This document shows positions 17,628 through 25,812 of a stretch of 64,000 nucleotides of DNA, piece after piece. Position numbers and translations under genes: made by a program. Position 1 is the stretch's first letter. Each line of letters starts with the position of its first letter. This DNA is from Larkinella humicola (lineage in GTDB: Bacteria > Bacteroidota > Bacteroidia > Cytophagales > Spirosomataceae): positions 124,001-188,000 of the forward strand of contig NZ_VTWS01000005.1 in assembly GCF_008727875.1 (NCBI RefSeq), read 5' to 3'. The notes beneath the pieces are model-generated. The model made no database searches and was not told where the DNA came from. It saw nothing but the letters and a program-made list of their open reading frames with translations.

Positions 17628-18512
17628 ATGTTTGTTGAAGCCATTGAGCGGGTCGACCCTTTTGTACGTCCTATTTTATCGATTGTCCGGCGGTATGGCA
17701 GCAGCGAAGTGATTCCGGCCTGTTCGACCATGTTTTTCGTCAATGAGCAGGCCTGCGCCGTCACCTGCAAGCACGTGGCCGAACAACTGATTAGTTCGGA
17801 TACGATCCACCAAAATTACATCCAGTTTCAGGGCGAGCGCCGTTCCATTCCGCGGGACAAAAACCAGACCCGGCGGCAGGAAGACCTGGAAAATAAATAC
17901 AACCTGCGCCGGGAAAGCATCATCCGGATCAAGAACCAGTTTGTCAACTCGGTCGATCAGTTTTCGGAAATCACCTACCACCTCCACCCCACACAGGACC
18001 TGGCCGTTATTCAGTTTAAAGGATACAGCCAGATTAAGTACAACGCCTGTGCGGTTTTTCTGCGCGATAGCAGCAAAATCAAGCAGGGCCGGAGCCTGTG
18101 CCGCCTGGGGTATCCCTTTCCGGAATTTACCAATTACCGCTTCAATCCGGATCTCGACGACATCGAGTGGACTGCCGATGGACGCAGCAACACCCCGCGT
18201 TTTCCCATCGACGGCATCGTGACCCGGCTGCGGGCCGAAAACGGCGAAATCGTCGGCGTTGAAATGAGTACACCCGGTTTGCGGGGACAAAGTGGTGGGC
18301 CGCTTTTCGATACCAGCGGAATCATCTATGGGATGCAAAGCTCCACGCGCCACCTCCACCTCGGTTTCGACATCGAAGACCGGGACGTGATTGTGAACGG
18401 CCGCCAGACCCGCGTGTCCAATTACCCGTTTCTGAACGTTGGCCAGTGCGTCCACGTTGACATCATCAAGAAGTTCCTGCGAGATTTGAGAATTAAATAT
18501 TATGAAGAATAA
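17628..18512 (+). CDS. Cytoplasmic trypsin-like serine protease
   Basis: The ATG at 17628 gives 294 residues; a TTG nine codons upstream is less likely. Trypsin-fold catalytic residues are H49 (VTCKHVAEQ), D124 (PTQDLAVIQF) and S222 (GQSGGPLFD). No signal peptide or membrane segment is seen, so it appears cytoplasmic, unlike HtrA-type proteases. A charged insert (about 68-100, RRSIPRDKNQTRRQEDLENK) separates H and D. The gene overlaps the start of the M20 deacetylase by 11 bases, so translational coupling is likely. Function is unknown; it could process a regulator or be a stress protease. Confidence 0.85.
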   Translation: MFVEAIERVDPFVRPILSIVRRYGSSEVIPACSTMFFVNEQACAVTCKHVAEQLISSDTIHQNYIQFQGERRSIPRDKNQTRRQEDLENKYNLRRESIIRIKNQFVNSVDQFSEITYHLHPTQDLAVIQFKGYSQIKYNACAVFLRDSSKIKQGRSLCRLGYPFPEFTNYRFNPDLDDIEWTADGRSNTPRFPIDGIVTRLRAENGEIVGVEMSTPGLRGQSGGPLFDTSGIIYGMQSSTRHLHLGFDIEDRDVIVNGRQTRVSNYPFLNVGQCVHVDIIKKFLRDLRIKYYEE

Positions 18513-19623
18513 CGCCCCCAAAGACCGGTCTGTAGGCACAAAAACGAAACCACTCACGGCCTATTCGCTGGAGACGCAAACGGAAGCCGCCATCGACCTC
18601 TTGAAGCGGCTCATTGCAACCCCTTCGCTTAGCCGGGAGGAAGACCGTACGGCGGCTCTCATCGAGCAGTTTTTCCGCCAGCGCAGCATTCCTTACAAGC
18701 GGACCAAAAACAACGTCTGGACCCACAACCGGTTTTTCGATCCCGCCAAACCCACTTTGTTGCTCAATTCACACCACGATACCGTCAAACCGAATACGTC
18801 GTGGACCCTCGATCCCTTTCAGCCCATCGAACGCGAAGGCAAACTCTACGGATTGGGAAGCAACGACGCCGGGGGCTGTCTGGTGTCGCTCATGGCCACG
18901 TTTTGCCACTTTTACGACAAAAAAGACCTGGCCTACAACCTCGTGGTGGCCGCTACGGCCGAAGAGGAAATATCCGGTCGCGAAGGGCTGGAAATGATTC
19001 TGCCCGAACTGCCGCCCATCGATTTTGCCATTGTGGGCGAACCCACGCAGATGCACCTGGCCATTGCCGAAAAAGGGCTGCTGGTGCTCGACTGCACGGC
19101 CAAAGGCAAATCTGGTCATGCTGCCCGCGACGAAGGCGACAACGCCATTTATTACGCCATCAAAGACATTGAATGGCTGACCAGTAATCCGTTTCCGAAA
19201 GTGTCGCCGACGCTGGGGCCGGTCAAATTGTCGGTGACGATCATCAACGCGGGTTCGCAGCACAACGTCGTTCCCGACACCTGCACGTTTACGGTCGATG
19301 TGCGCGCTACGGAACAATACACGCTGGAAGAAATCATCGAGACGATTCGCAAAAACATTCGCTCAACCGTTCAGCCGCGTTCGATTCGACTCAAACCGTC
19401 GAGCATTCCGCTGGACCACCCGATTGTGCAGGCCGGTATGGCCCTGAAACGCGAAACCTACGGTTCGCCGACCACTTCCGACCAGGCCCTGCTCGATTGC
19501 CCGTCGCTGAAATGCGGTCCCGGCCACTCCGAGCGGTCGCACACCGCCGACGAATTTATTTATTTGCGGGAAATTGAACAGGGAATTGAGTTATATATCC
19601 GAATGTTAGAACAAATCCTGTAA
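18502..19623 (+). CDS. M20 family deacetylase, ArgE/N-acyl-citrulline type
   Basis: 373 residues. M20 metal ligands: H91 and D93 (SHHDTVKP), D122 (GSNDAGG), E154/E155 (TAEEEISG), E180 (VGEPTQ) and a C-terminal His (SHTADEFI). The dimerisation domain is in the middle (KGKSGHAARDEG). It closely resembles the Bacteroidota enzyme of arginine biosynthesis that removes the N-acyl group from ornithine or citrulline; argH lies about 5 kb downstream. Which acyl group (acetyl or succinyl) cannot be told from this sequence. The gene starts inside the end of the protease gene and is followed by manA after 3 bases. Confidence 0.88.
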   Translation: MKNNAPKDRSVGTKTKPLTAYSLETQTEAAIDLLKRLIATPSLSREEDRTAALIEQFFRQRSIPYKRTKNNVWTHNRFFDPAKPTLLLNSHHDTVKPNTSWTLDPFQPIEREGKLYGLGSNDAGGCLVSLMATFCHFYDKKDLAYNLVVAATAEEEISGREGLEMILPELPPIDFAIVGEPTQMHLAIAEKGLLVLDCTAKGKSGHAARDEGDNAIYYAIKDIEWLTSNPFPKVSPTLGPVKLSVTIINAGSQHNVVPDTCTFTVDVRATEQYTLEEIIETIRKNIRSTVQPRSIRLKPSSIPLDHPIVQAGMALKRETYGSPTTSDQALLDCPSLKCGPGHSERSHTADEFIYLREIEQGIELYIRMLEQIL

Positions 19624-19626
19624 ATC

Positions 19627-20604
19627 ATGTTGCACCCACTCACGTTTGAAACGATTTTCAAAGACAAAATCTGGGGCGGCCAGAAGATCAAAACCGTTCT
19701 GGGCAAAGACTTTTCGCCCCTGCCCAACTGCGGAGAAACCTGGGAAATTTCCGGCGTTACGGGCAACATCTCCGTGGTGGCTGAAGGACCGCTGAAAGGC
19801 CAAAGTTTGCAGGACTTACTGGAACATTACAAAGACGAACTGGTTGGCAAACACGTTTACGAGCGGTTTGGTAACGAATTTCCGCTGCTGGTCAAATTCA
19901 TCGACGCCAACGACGACCTCTCGATTCAGGTCCATCCGAACGACGAACTCGCCAAAAAACGGCACAAAAGTTTCGGAAAAACCGAGATGTGGTACATCCT
20001 CGCAGCCGACGAAGGAGCCACGCTGAACTCCGGTTTTAACCGGGAAGTGACCAAAGACGAGTACGTAAAAGCCGTCGCGGATAACACCCTGATGGACATT
20101 CTAAACATCGAGCCGGTCAGCGCCGGGGATGTGTTCTTTTTGCCGGCCGGTCGGGTTCACTACATCGGAAAAGGCATTCTGCTGGCCGAAATCCAGCAAA
20201 CCTCCGACATCACCTACCGGATTTACGATTTCGACCGCACCGACGACAAAGGGCAGAAACGCGAACTCCACACGGAGCTGGCCGTCGATGCCATCGATTA
20301 CACGCATTACGATCAGTATAAAACGCCGTATGACTCCCAACCGAATCAGAGCGTCAATGCCGTCACCAGCGACTATTTCGTCACCAATGTGCTGAAATTC
20401 GATCAGGAAGTGCTGCACGACTATACGCATCTGGATTCATTCGTCATCCTGGTGTGCGTCGACGGTTCGCTGACGGTCGAAACCGGCGATGGTTACCGCA
20501 TCCCGCTGAAAACGGGCCAATGCGCGCTGCTGCCCGCTTCAACCACGCAGGTAACGCTGCTGCCCAACGGCCCCATGACGGTTCTGGAATCTTACGTACC
20601 TTAA
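19627..20604 (+). CDS. manA: Mannose-6-phosphate isomerase, class I
   Basis: 325 residues, the short bacterial type. Zinc ligands are seen in SIQVHPND (Q101, H103), KTEMWYI (E120) and GRVHYIGKG (H178). The N-terminus KDKIWGGQK and the later LAEIQQTSDITYRIYDFDR are family hallmarks. It interconverts fructose-6-phosphate and mannose-6-phosphate in the cytoplasm, feeding GDP-mannose, and fits with gmd at 55171. It is likely cotranscribed with the M20 gene. A 7-base-periodic hairpin begins 5 bases after its stop. Confidence 0.95.
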   Translation: MLHPLTFETIFKDKIWGGQKIKTVLGKDFSPLPNCGETWEISGVTGNISVVAEGPLKGQSLQDLLEHYKDELVGKHVYERFGNEFPLLVKFIDANDDLSIQVHPNDELAKKRHKSFGKTEMWYILAADEGATLNSGFNREVTKDEYVKAVADNTLMDILNIEPVSAGDVFFLPAGRVHYIGKGILLAEIQQTSDITYRIYDFDRTDDKGQKRELHTELAVDAIDYTHYDQYKTPYDSQPNQSVNAVTSDYFVTNVLKFDQEVLHDYTHLDSFVILVCVDGSLTVETGDGYRIPLKTGQCALLPASTTQVTLLPNGPMTVLESYVP

Positions 20605-20608
20605 ACTG

Positions 20609-20683
20609 ATGATGAATTATGAACGATGAACGATGGATTACCTGCGCCAGCCCATTCATAGCTCATCATCCATAATTCATCAT
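20609..20683. repeat. Hairpin with 7-base periodic arms (copy C1)
   Basis: ATGA (last unit ATGG) occurs at 20612, 20619, 20626 and 20633 on the left. The complement TCAT/CCAT occurs at 20656, 20663, 20670 and 20677 on the right, so every spacing is 7. The element lies in the manA to DMT-gene gap, 5 bases after the manA stop. Confidence 0.85.
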
Positions 20684-20690
20684 TTCATTT

Positions 20691-21134
20691 ATGAATTTCA
20701 TCTACTTCATTTTTGCCTTTCTGGTTGGAACGGCTACGAGCATTCAATCGGGCGTGAATTCCCAGTTGCGGCAGAGCATTGCCCACCCGGTTCTGGCCGC
20801 CCTCATTTCGTTTGGCTCCGGTTTTGTGGTTTTGGCATTGATGTGTCTGGCTTTTCGAACCCCCATACCGGCTCTCGAAACCATGCGGGGCATCAGTTGG
20901 TGGAAATGGACGGGCGGTTTGCTGGGGGCCATTTATGTAACAACCGTCATCATTACCGTTCCCCGGATTGGCGCGGGAAACCTGCTCAGTCTGAGCGTAG
21001 CCGGTCAATTGCTGGCGGCTGTTGTGCTGGATCATTATGGCCTGCTCGGGTTTAAAGAACACGGTCTGACGTTGTGGCGGCTGGTCGGCGTTCTGCTGAT
21101 CGTGCTGGGGGTTGTGCTGGTGGTAAAGAATTGA
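20691..21134 (+). CDS. DMT superfamily small transporter (DUF606/YdcZ type)
   Basis: 147 residues with five predicted membrane helices. It begins MNFIYFIFAFLVGTATSIQSGVNSQLRQ, where the SxQSGVNSQLR block is typical of DUF606 proteins, and ends with a helix rich in Val and Leu (VGVLLIVLGVVLVV). DUF606 proteins are half-size members of the drug/metabolite transporter superfamily and probably work as dimers. The substrate is unknown. Confidence 0.85.
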   Translation: MNFIYFIFAFLVGTATSIQSGVNSQLRQSIAHPVLAALISFGSGFVVLALMCLAFRTPIPALETMRGISWWKWTGGLLGAIYVTTVIITVPRIGAGNLLSLSVAGQLLAAVVLDHYGLLGFKEHGLTLWRLVGVLLIVLGVVLVVKN

Positions 21135-21176
21135 GGAAAAACGAACAATTCGGGTTCGAATCCGTGTTCAGTAGGC

Positions 21177-21755
21177 ATGGTCAAATACCGCTTTTATCCG
21201 ACGCTGCTCAACACCTTTTCCCGGTATCTTTCCGGGGGTAATTTCACGATGCAGCAGTTGCTCGATACCATCAACCGGGTCCCGGCCCCAACGACGGTGG
21301 CGCAGGAGCGCGGCACCCGGTTTGAAGACGCCGTGATCAAGGGCGAAGACGAAGAGCGGTTTAACGCCGACATTCTGGAAAAATTTCGCCGGCACTTGCC
21401 CCGCCCCATCATCGAAACCCAGGTTTATTGCCAGTACGAGATTGACGATGTGCTGTTTTACGGCTACGTCGATCTGATCGGAAAATACAAAGCCGTCGAT
21501 ATCAAAACCACGGCGTCCTATCAGCATCCCCGTTTCACCTTCAACCACCAGAATCTGTATCTCCACGCGCTGAAAAAACGCGGCATCCGGCTGATGGAAT
21601 ACCTGATCACGGATTTTAAGGAGGTGTATGTCGAGAGTTATTCCCTCACGCATCCGATTGATAAACAGCTCGAAGAAATCCGGCTTTTCAAGCAGTTTCT
21701 GGAAGAACACCGGGAGTTAATCTCCGATCCGAAGATTTTTGTGAATCCGGAGTGA
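21177..21755 (+). CDS. PD-(D/E)XK nuclease-like protein
   Basis: 192 residues. A restriction-nuclease-type core is visible: E50 in GTRFED, then D99 (GYVDLIG) and D108-x-K110 (AVDIKTT), followed by HQNLYLHAL with a Gln-x-x-x-Tyr like RecB-family nucleases. This looks like a stand-alone RecB/Cas4-type domain. No helicase or Cas gene is nearby, and the function is unknown. Confidence 0.65.
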   Translation: MVKYRFYPTLLNTFSRYLSGGNFTMQQLLDTINRVPAPTTVAQERGTRFEDAVIKGEDEERFNADILEKFRRHLPRPIIETQVYCQYEIDDVLFYGYVDLIGKYKAVDIKTTASYQHPRFTFNHQNLYLHALKKRGIRLMEYLITDFKEVYVESYSLTHPIDKQLEEIRLFKQFLEEHRELISDPKIFVNPE

Positions 21756-21764
21756 GTAGAAAGG

Positions 21765-21856
21765 GTTGTTTCGCAGAGTTTATCAGAGAAAATCAGAGGT
21801 AAGCGGAGAAATCTCTGATAAACTCCTTTTTTCTCTGATAAACTCTGCGAAACAAC
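21765..21856. repeat. Long hairpin with 10-base periodic arms (copy A2)
   Basis: GAG occurs at 21776, 21786, 21796 and 21806. CTC occurs at 21813, 21823, 21833 and 21843, all exactly 10 apart. Arm ends are GTTGTTTCGCAGAG and CTCTGCGAAACAAC. Units read xCAGAGxxxA where copies A1 and A3 have mostly GCGGAG, with matching changes in the opposite arm. It starts 9 bases after the nuclease-like gene. Confidence 0.9.
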
Positions 21857-21868
21857 TTTCGAATTCTC

Positions 21869-22507
21869 ATGAAAAAACTCATCATCGCCATTTCTTTCAC
21901 CCTCACTTTCTGCGCCTTCCAGAAAGAAAAATGGGTTAAACTCTTCAACGGGAAAGACTTCAGCGGCTGGACCATTCGCGGGGAACAGGTCAAGAATGAT
22001 TACCGGATCGAGAACGACGAAATCGTCGGAATTTCGAAACCCAATTCCCAGAACACCTTCCTTTGTACGAATAAAAATTACGACGATTTCATTCTGGAAC
22101 TGGAAGTGAAGGTCGATACCGGCATGAATTCGGGCATTCAGTTTCGCAGTGAAAGCCGCCCGGATTTCAAAAACGGCCGCGTTCACGGCTACCAGGCCGA
22201 AATCGATCCGGCAGCCCGTGCCTGGAGTGGCGGTTTATACGACGAAGCCCGGCGCGGCTGGTTGGTGGATCTGAAAAACAACCCCGAAGGTCGGCAGGCT
22301 TTTAAAAAATTCGACTGGAACCAGTACCGGATCGAAGCCATTGGCAAAACCGTCAAGATCTTCCTGAATGGCGTCAAAACCACCGACTACACCGATACGC
22401 TGGCGACGAAAGGGTTTATTGCCCTCCAGGTTCACGGCACCAAAGTGCAGCGCCCCATGGAAGTCCGCTGGCGCAACATCCGCTTGCAGGAACTGGCGAA
22501 GAAATAA
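21869..22507 (+). CDS. DUF1080 (3-keto-disaccharide hydrolase domain) secreted protein
   Basis: 212 residues. A short signal peptide to about residue 18 is followed by the DUF1080 beta-sandwich (PF06439): WVKLFNGKDFSGWTIRGEQ, YDDFILELEVKVDTGMNSGIQFRS, GYQAEIDPA, WNQYRIEAIGKTVKIFLNG and FIALQVHG. The family includes glycoside hydrolases acting on 3-keto-sugars and many lectin-like members. No cognate oxidoreductase is adjacent; the flavoproteins at 1-3780 are distant. The activity of this copy is unproven. Confidence 0.9.
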   Translation: MKKLIIAISFTLTFCAFQKEKWVKLFNGKDFSGWTIRGEQVKNDYRIENDEIVGISKPNSQNTFLCTNKNYDDFILELEVKVDTGMNSGIQFRSESRPDFKNGRVHGYQAEIDPAARAWSGGLYDEARRGWLVDLKNNPEGRQAFKKFDWNQYRIEAIGKTVKIFLNGVKTTDYTDTLATKGFIALQVHGTKVQRPMEVRWRNIRLQELAKK

Positions 22508-22574
22508 CGGCAAATCGCGTCCACACCCGAAATCCTTCTTTTTTATTCCCCGCTAACCGGTGACCTTTGCGGCT

Positions 22575-23804
22575 ATGATTGGCCGCAGTTTACGTCTGTA
22601 TCGGGATGCGTACCGGGGTTTGCCCGCACCGGTGTGGCTGTTGGGGGGCGTGATGCTCATCAACCGCAGCGGTACGATGGTGCTGCCCTACCTGACGCTG
22701 TATCTGACGCAACACCTGCACTACAGCGTGACGGAAGCAGGCCTGGTGATGGCCGTTTACGGGGCGGGGGCGCTGGTCGGGACGTTCCTGGGTGGGCGGC
22801 TCTCCGACCAGTTCGGTTTCTACCCGGTTCAGTTTCTGAGCCTTCTGGTTTCGGGCTTTTTCCTGATTTTCCTGCAGTTCGCGCAGGATTTCTACACCAT
22901 GTGTGGGGTCGTTTTTGTCTACACCCTGCTCGGGGATGCCTTTCGTCCGGCGGTTTCGTCGGCGGTGGCCTATTACAGCGTTCCCGAAAACCGCACCCGC
23001 GCCTATTCGCTCAACCGGCTGGCGATCAACCTCGGTTGGTCGCTCGGGGGCGGTTTGGGCGGCTATCTGGCCGGCATCGACTACCGGCTTCTGTTCTGGG
23101 TCGATGGCCTCACCTGCATCGTGGCCGCGATCGTGCTGCGGGCGTACCTGCCCGTTCCCGTCCGGCCTGGTCCAACGGTAGGCAAAACCGACGCCCCTAT
23201 AGCAGGCATCCGATCCGCCTACCGGGATCGGTTGTTTCTGATTTTTGTCGGGGCTACGATCCTGTTTGCGATCGGCTTCTGGCAGTTGTTCGGCATGATT
23301 CCGCTCTATTTCAAACAGGTGCTGCACCTGAAAGAAACCCAGATCGGGCTGCTGATGACGATGAATGGCTTGATGATCGTCTTCATCGAAATGGCGCTGG
23401 TGTATGCGGTTGAAAAGCGGTATGCGCACCTGAAAGTCGGCATCATTGGGTTTGGCGCGCTGCTGGTCGGCTTGTCATACCTGCTCCTGAATACCGGTTT
23501 GTGGCCGGTTTTAGCCATTTTTGCGGTTTTTATCAACACCTTTGGGGAAATGCTGGCGATGCCGTTCATGCAGTCGTTTACGGTGGAACGGGCCAATCCG
23601 CAAAACCGGGGGCAATACCTGGCGTTGTATTCGATGGCCTATGCGGTCGCTCAAATTACGGCACCCGCTTTCGGGTCGCAGATTGTCGCCTGGGCGGGTT
23701 TTCCGACGCTTTGGGTGGTGGTGATGGGATTTTGCCTGACCTCGGCCGTCCTATTCTGGTGGATAGCGGCCCAAGAAAAGAAAACCGCTCTGGTCGGAAA
23801 CTAG
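22575..23804 (+). CDS. MFS transporter (multidrug-efflux type)
   Basis: The ATG at 22575 gives 409 residues; a GTG five codons upstream is possible. About 12 membrane helices are predicted. The loop 2-3 motif A is seen as GGRLSDQFGFYPVQ, and an N-terminal RSGTMVLPYLTLYL block is typical of MdtH-like and related carriers. The substrate is unknown. It converges with the Uma2 gene across 30 bases. Confidence 0.88.
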   Translation: MIGRSLRLYRDAYRGLPAPVWLLGGVMLINRSGTMVLPYLTLYLTQHLHYSVTEAGLVMAVYGAGALVGTFLGGRLSDQFGFYPVQFLSLLVSGFFLIFLQFAQDFYTMCGVVFVYTLLGDAFRPAVSSAVAYYSVPENRTRAYSLNRLAINLGWSLGGGLGGYLAGIDYRLLFWVDGLTCIVAAIVLRAYLPVPVRPGPTVGKTDAPIAGIRSAYRDRLFLIFVGATILFAIGFWQLFGMIPLYFKQVLHLKETQIGLLMTMNGLMIVFIEMALVYAVEKRYAHLKVGIIGFGALLVGLSYLLLNTGLWPVLAIFAVFINTFGEMLAMPFMQSFTVERANPQNRGQYLALYSMAYAVAQITAPAFGSQIVAWAGFPTLWVVVMGFCLTSAVLFWWIAAQEKKTALVGN

Positions 23805-23834
23805 GTAAGGCATCCGAACGGTCTCCTCTTGCCT

Positions 23835-24320
23835 TTAACGAAACACCTCTTCCAGTTCCAGCGATAACCCGAGTTTTTCATCCGTCAGTGTTCCGCCAAT
23901 AAAATTCCGGTACGTTTCTGAATTGTGAATCACGTGAATGATCTTAAACAACGGATTGACCAACCAATAGGACTGAATACCGGCAGCAAAATACTGAGTT
24001 GATTTTTCGACTAATTCTTCCTGCGTCTGGGATGAGGACAAAATTTCGATCACTCCCAACGGCATTTGTGCCATCCGGGTTTCATCGTGTAGCGAGTCAA
24101 ATGTGAGTTGTGGATAAACGGCAATGTCAGGAACAACCCATTTCCCGGCCATATCCAGACTGACCTCCGACAGAAAATCATATTGATTTCCGTACTTCTT
24201 TGACAAAGTCACAAGTATACGGCTTTGAATTAAAGCGTGATTTTTACTGGGCATAGCTTTCCCGCGTTCCGTTTCGTAGTCCGGTCGTATTTGCTCCGGC
24301 TGTGTGATTACCGCTTCCAT
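23835..24320 (-). CDS. Uma2 family (DUF820) putative restriction-endonuclease-fold protein
   Basis: The ATG start gives 162 residues from MEAVITQPEQIRP; the upstream TTG extension (23 codons) is not family-like. The PD-(D/E)XK-type core is KWVVPDIAVYPQ and GVIEILSSSQTQEE, followed by KSTQYFAAGIQSYWLVNP, the standard Uma2 pattern. Uma2 proteins are abundant in cyanobacteria and Cytophagales with no agreed function. A second Uma2 gene lies at 25813. It is divergent from argH. Confidence 0.88.
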   Translation of the reverse strand: MEAVITQPEQIRPDYETERGKAMPSKNHALIQSRILVTLSKKYGNQYDFLSEVSLDMAGKWVVPDIAVYPQLTFDSLHDETRMAQMPLGVIEILSSSQTQEELVEKSTQYFAAGIQSYWLVNPLFKIIHVIHNSETYRNFIGGTLTDEKLGLSLELEEVFR

Positions 24321-24405
24321 AACTTGCCTGTTTTTTAACAAATTTACTAAATAGTCCGGGAAGAACCGCTTAATTTTGCGGCTTTCCAACTGACTCCTTA
24401 CGCGC

Positions 24406-25764
24406 TTGAAACTCTGGCAAAAAGCAACGACCGACCCTCATTCCAACGCAGCATCTGAAAAAATCGAACGGTTTACGGTTGGACGCGACCGCGAGATGGA
24501 TCTGTACCTCGCTCCTTTCGACGTTCTCGGCAACCTCGCTCATGCCACCATGCTCGAAACCATCGGCCTTTTGTCGAGTGATGAGTTAAGAGTTTTGAGT
24601 GAAGAGTTAAAATATATACATCGCCAAATAGAAGCTGGCGAGTTTGTGATTGAGGACGGTGTGGAAGATGTTCACTCGCAGGTGGAACTGATGCTGACCC
24701 GCAAACTGGGCGATGTTGGCAAGAAAATTCACAGCGGACGGTCGCGCAACGACCAGGTGCTGGTCGACCTCAAACTCTTTACCCGCGACCGGCTCTGGCA
24801 AGTGACCGAAGCCGTTCGACAGGTGTTCGACCGGCTGATTGCCCGTTCGGAGCAGCACAAAACCGATTTGCTGCCGGGCTATACGCACTTGCAGATTGCC
24901 ATGCCGTCGTCGTTCGGACTGTGGTTCGGTGCCTACGCCGAAGCCCTGGCCGATGATATGCTGCTGTTGCAAACCGCCTACCGGTTTGCCAACCGGAATC
25001 CGCTCGGTTCGGGCGCGGGCTACGGTTCCTCGTTTCCGCTCAACCGCACGTTAACCACTGAATTGCTGGGCTTTGAAGGCATGCACATCAACGTGGTGTA
25101 TGCGCAGATGAGTCGCGGAAAAACCGAACAAACCGCCCTGACGGCCCTGGCTGCCGTGGCCGCTACGCTCTCACGCATGGCGATGGACATTTGCCTCTAT
25201 AACAGCCAGAACTTCGGGTTCCTGACGCTGCCCGACGCCCTGACGACCGGTTCGAGCATCATGCCGCACAAGAAAAATCCCGACGTGGCCGAACTCCTCC
25301 GCGCCAAAACCAACCGCCTGAAAGCCCTGCCGATGGAGGTGACGCTGGTGATGAGCAACCTGCCGTCGGGCTATCACCGCGACATGCAGATTTTGAAGGA
25401 AATTCTGATGCCGGCTTTTGAAGAACTCCTGGACTGCCTGGAAATCACGGATTTCATGCTCGAAAACATTCAGGTGAAACCCAATCTGATGGACGATCCG
25501 AAATACGATCTGATGTTCAGCGTCGAACGCGTCAACGCGCTGGTGCTGGAAGGCGTTCCGTTTCGGGAAGCGTATCTGATGGTCAAAACCGAAGTGGAAG
25601 AAGGGACTTATAAAGCGTCACGCGAATTGCACCACACGCACGAAGGCAGCCTTGGCAATCTGGGGAACGATCAGATTGTGAAGTACATGGACGCAAACCT
25701 GCAGGGATTTGGCGCGGAGAAAGTGGCCAAAGCCGTGGAACGACTCCTGGCAAAAGCGCTTTAA
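24406..25764 (+). CDS. argH: Argininosuccinate lyase
   Basis: 452 residues. Conserved blocks are ERFTVGRDREMD, EDVHSQVE, KIHSGRSRNDQV, GYTHLQIAMPSSFGLW and the fumarase/lyase signature GSSIMPHKKNPD. It splits argininosuccinate into arginine and fumarate. The start is TTG: an in-frame TGA lies five codons upstream, no ATG is available before the conserved region, and the resulting MKLWQK N-terminus matches the family. Residues 58-69 (SDELRVLSEELK) are encoded by five consecutive 7-base units (see 24577). With the M20 gene at 18502 it points to a partial arginine pathway here, though not an operon. Confidence 0.96.
   Translation: MKLWQKATTDPHSNAASEKIERFTVGRDREMDLYLAPFDVLGNLAHATMLETIGLLSSDELRVLSEELKYIHRQIEAGEFVIEDGVEDVHSQVELMLTRKLGDVGKKIHSGRSRNDQVLVDLKLFTRDRLWQVTEAVRQVFDRLIARSEQHKTDLLPGYTHLQIAMPSSFGLWFGAYAEALADDMLLLQTAYRFANRNPLGSGAGYGSSFPLNRTLTTELLGFEGMHINVVYAQMSRGKTEQTALTALAAVAATLSRMAMDICLYNSQNFGFLTLPDALTTGSSIMPHKKNPDVAELLRAKTNRLKALPMEVTLVMSNLPSGYHRDMQILKEILMPAFEELLDCLEITDFMLENIQVKPNLMDDPKYDLMFSVERVNALVLEGVPFREAYLMVKTEVEEGTYKASRELHHTHEGSLGNLGNDQIVKYMDANLQGFGAEKVAKAVERLLAKAL
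24577..24611 (+). repeat. Five in-frame 7-base units inside argH
   Basis: AGT recurs at 24577, 24584, 24591, 24598 and 24605, giving units AGTGATG, AGTTAAG, AGTTTTG, AGTGAAG and AGTTAAA. The units AGTTAAG and AGTTAAA also occur in the intergenic hairpin at 37619-37670. Codon use here (TTA Leu) differs from the CTG-rich flanks. Only one arm is present, so no hairpin forms. Confidence 0.7.
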
Positions 25765-25812
25765 TTTATCTAAAAATTTACCTACATTGGTTATCAAATC
25801 TGCTTAACGATT

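Noticed and set aside
21148-21170. tRNA T-arm-like sequence CGGGTTCGAATCCG
   Set aside because: The bases before it do not form an acceptor, D or anticodon arm and no CCA end follows; only the T-arm resembles a tRNA. It could be a remnant of an attachment site, but no integrase is near.
22590-23429. 279-codon frame antisense to the MFS transporter
   Set aside because: His/Gln/Arg-rich translation typical of an antisense frame in a GC-rich membrane-protein gene.
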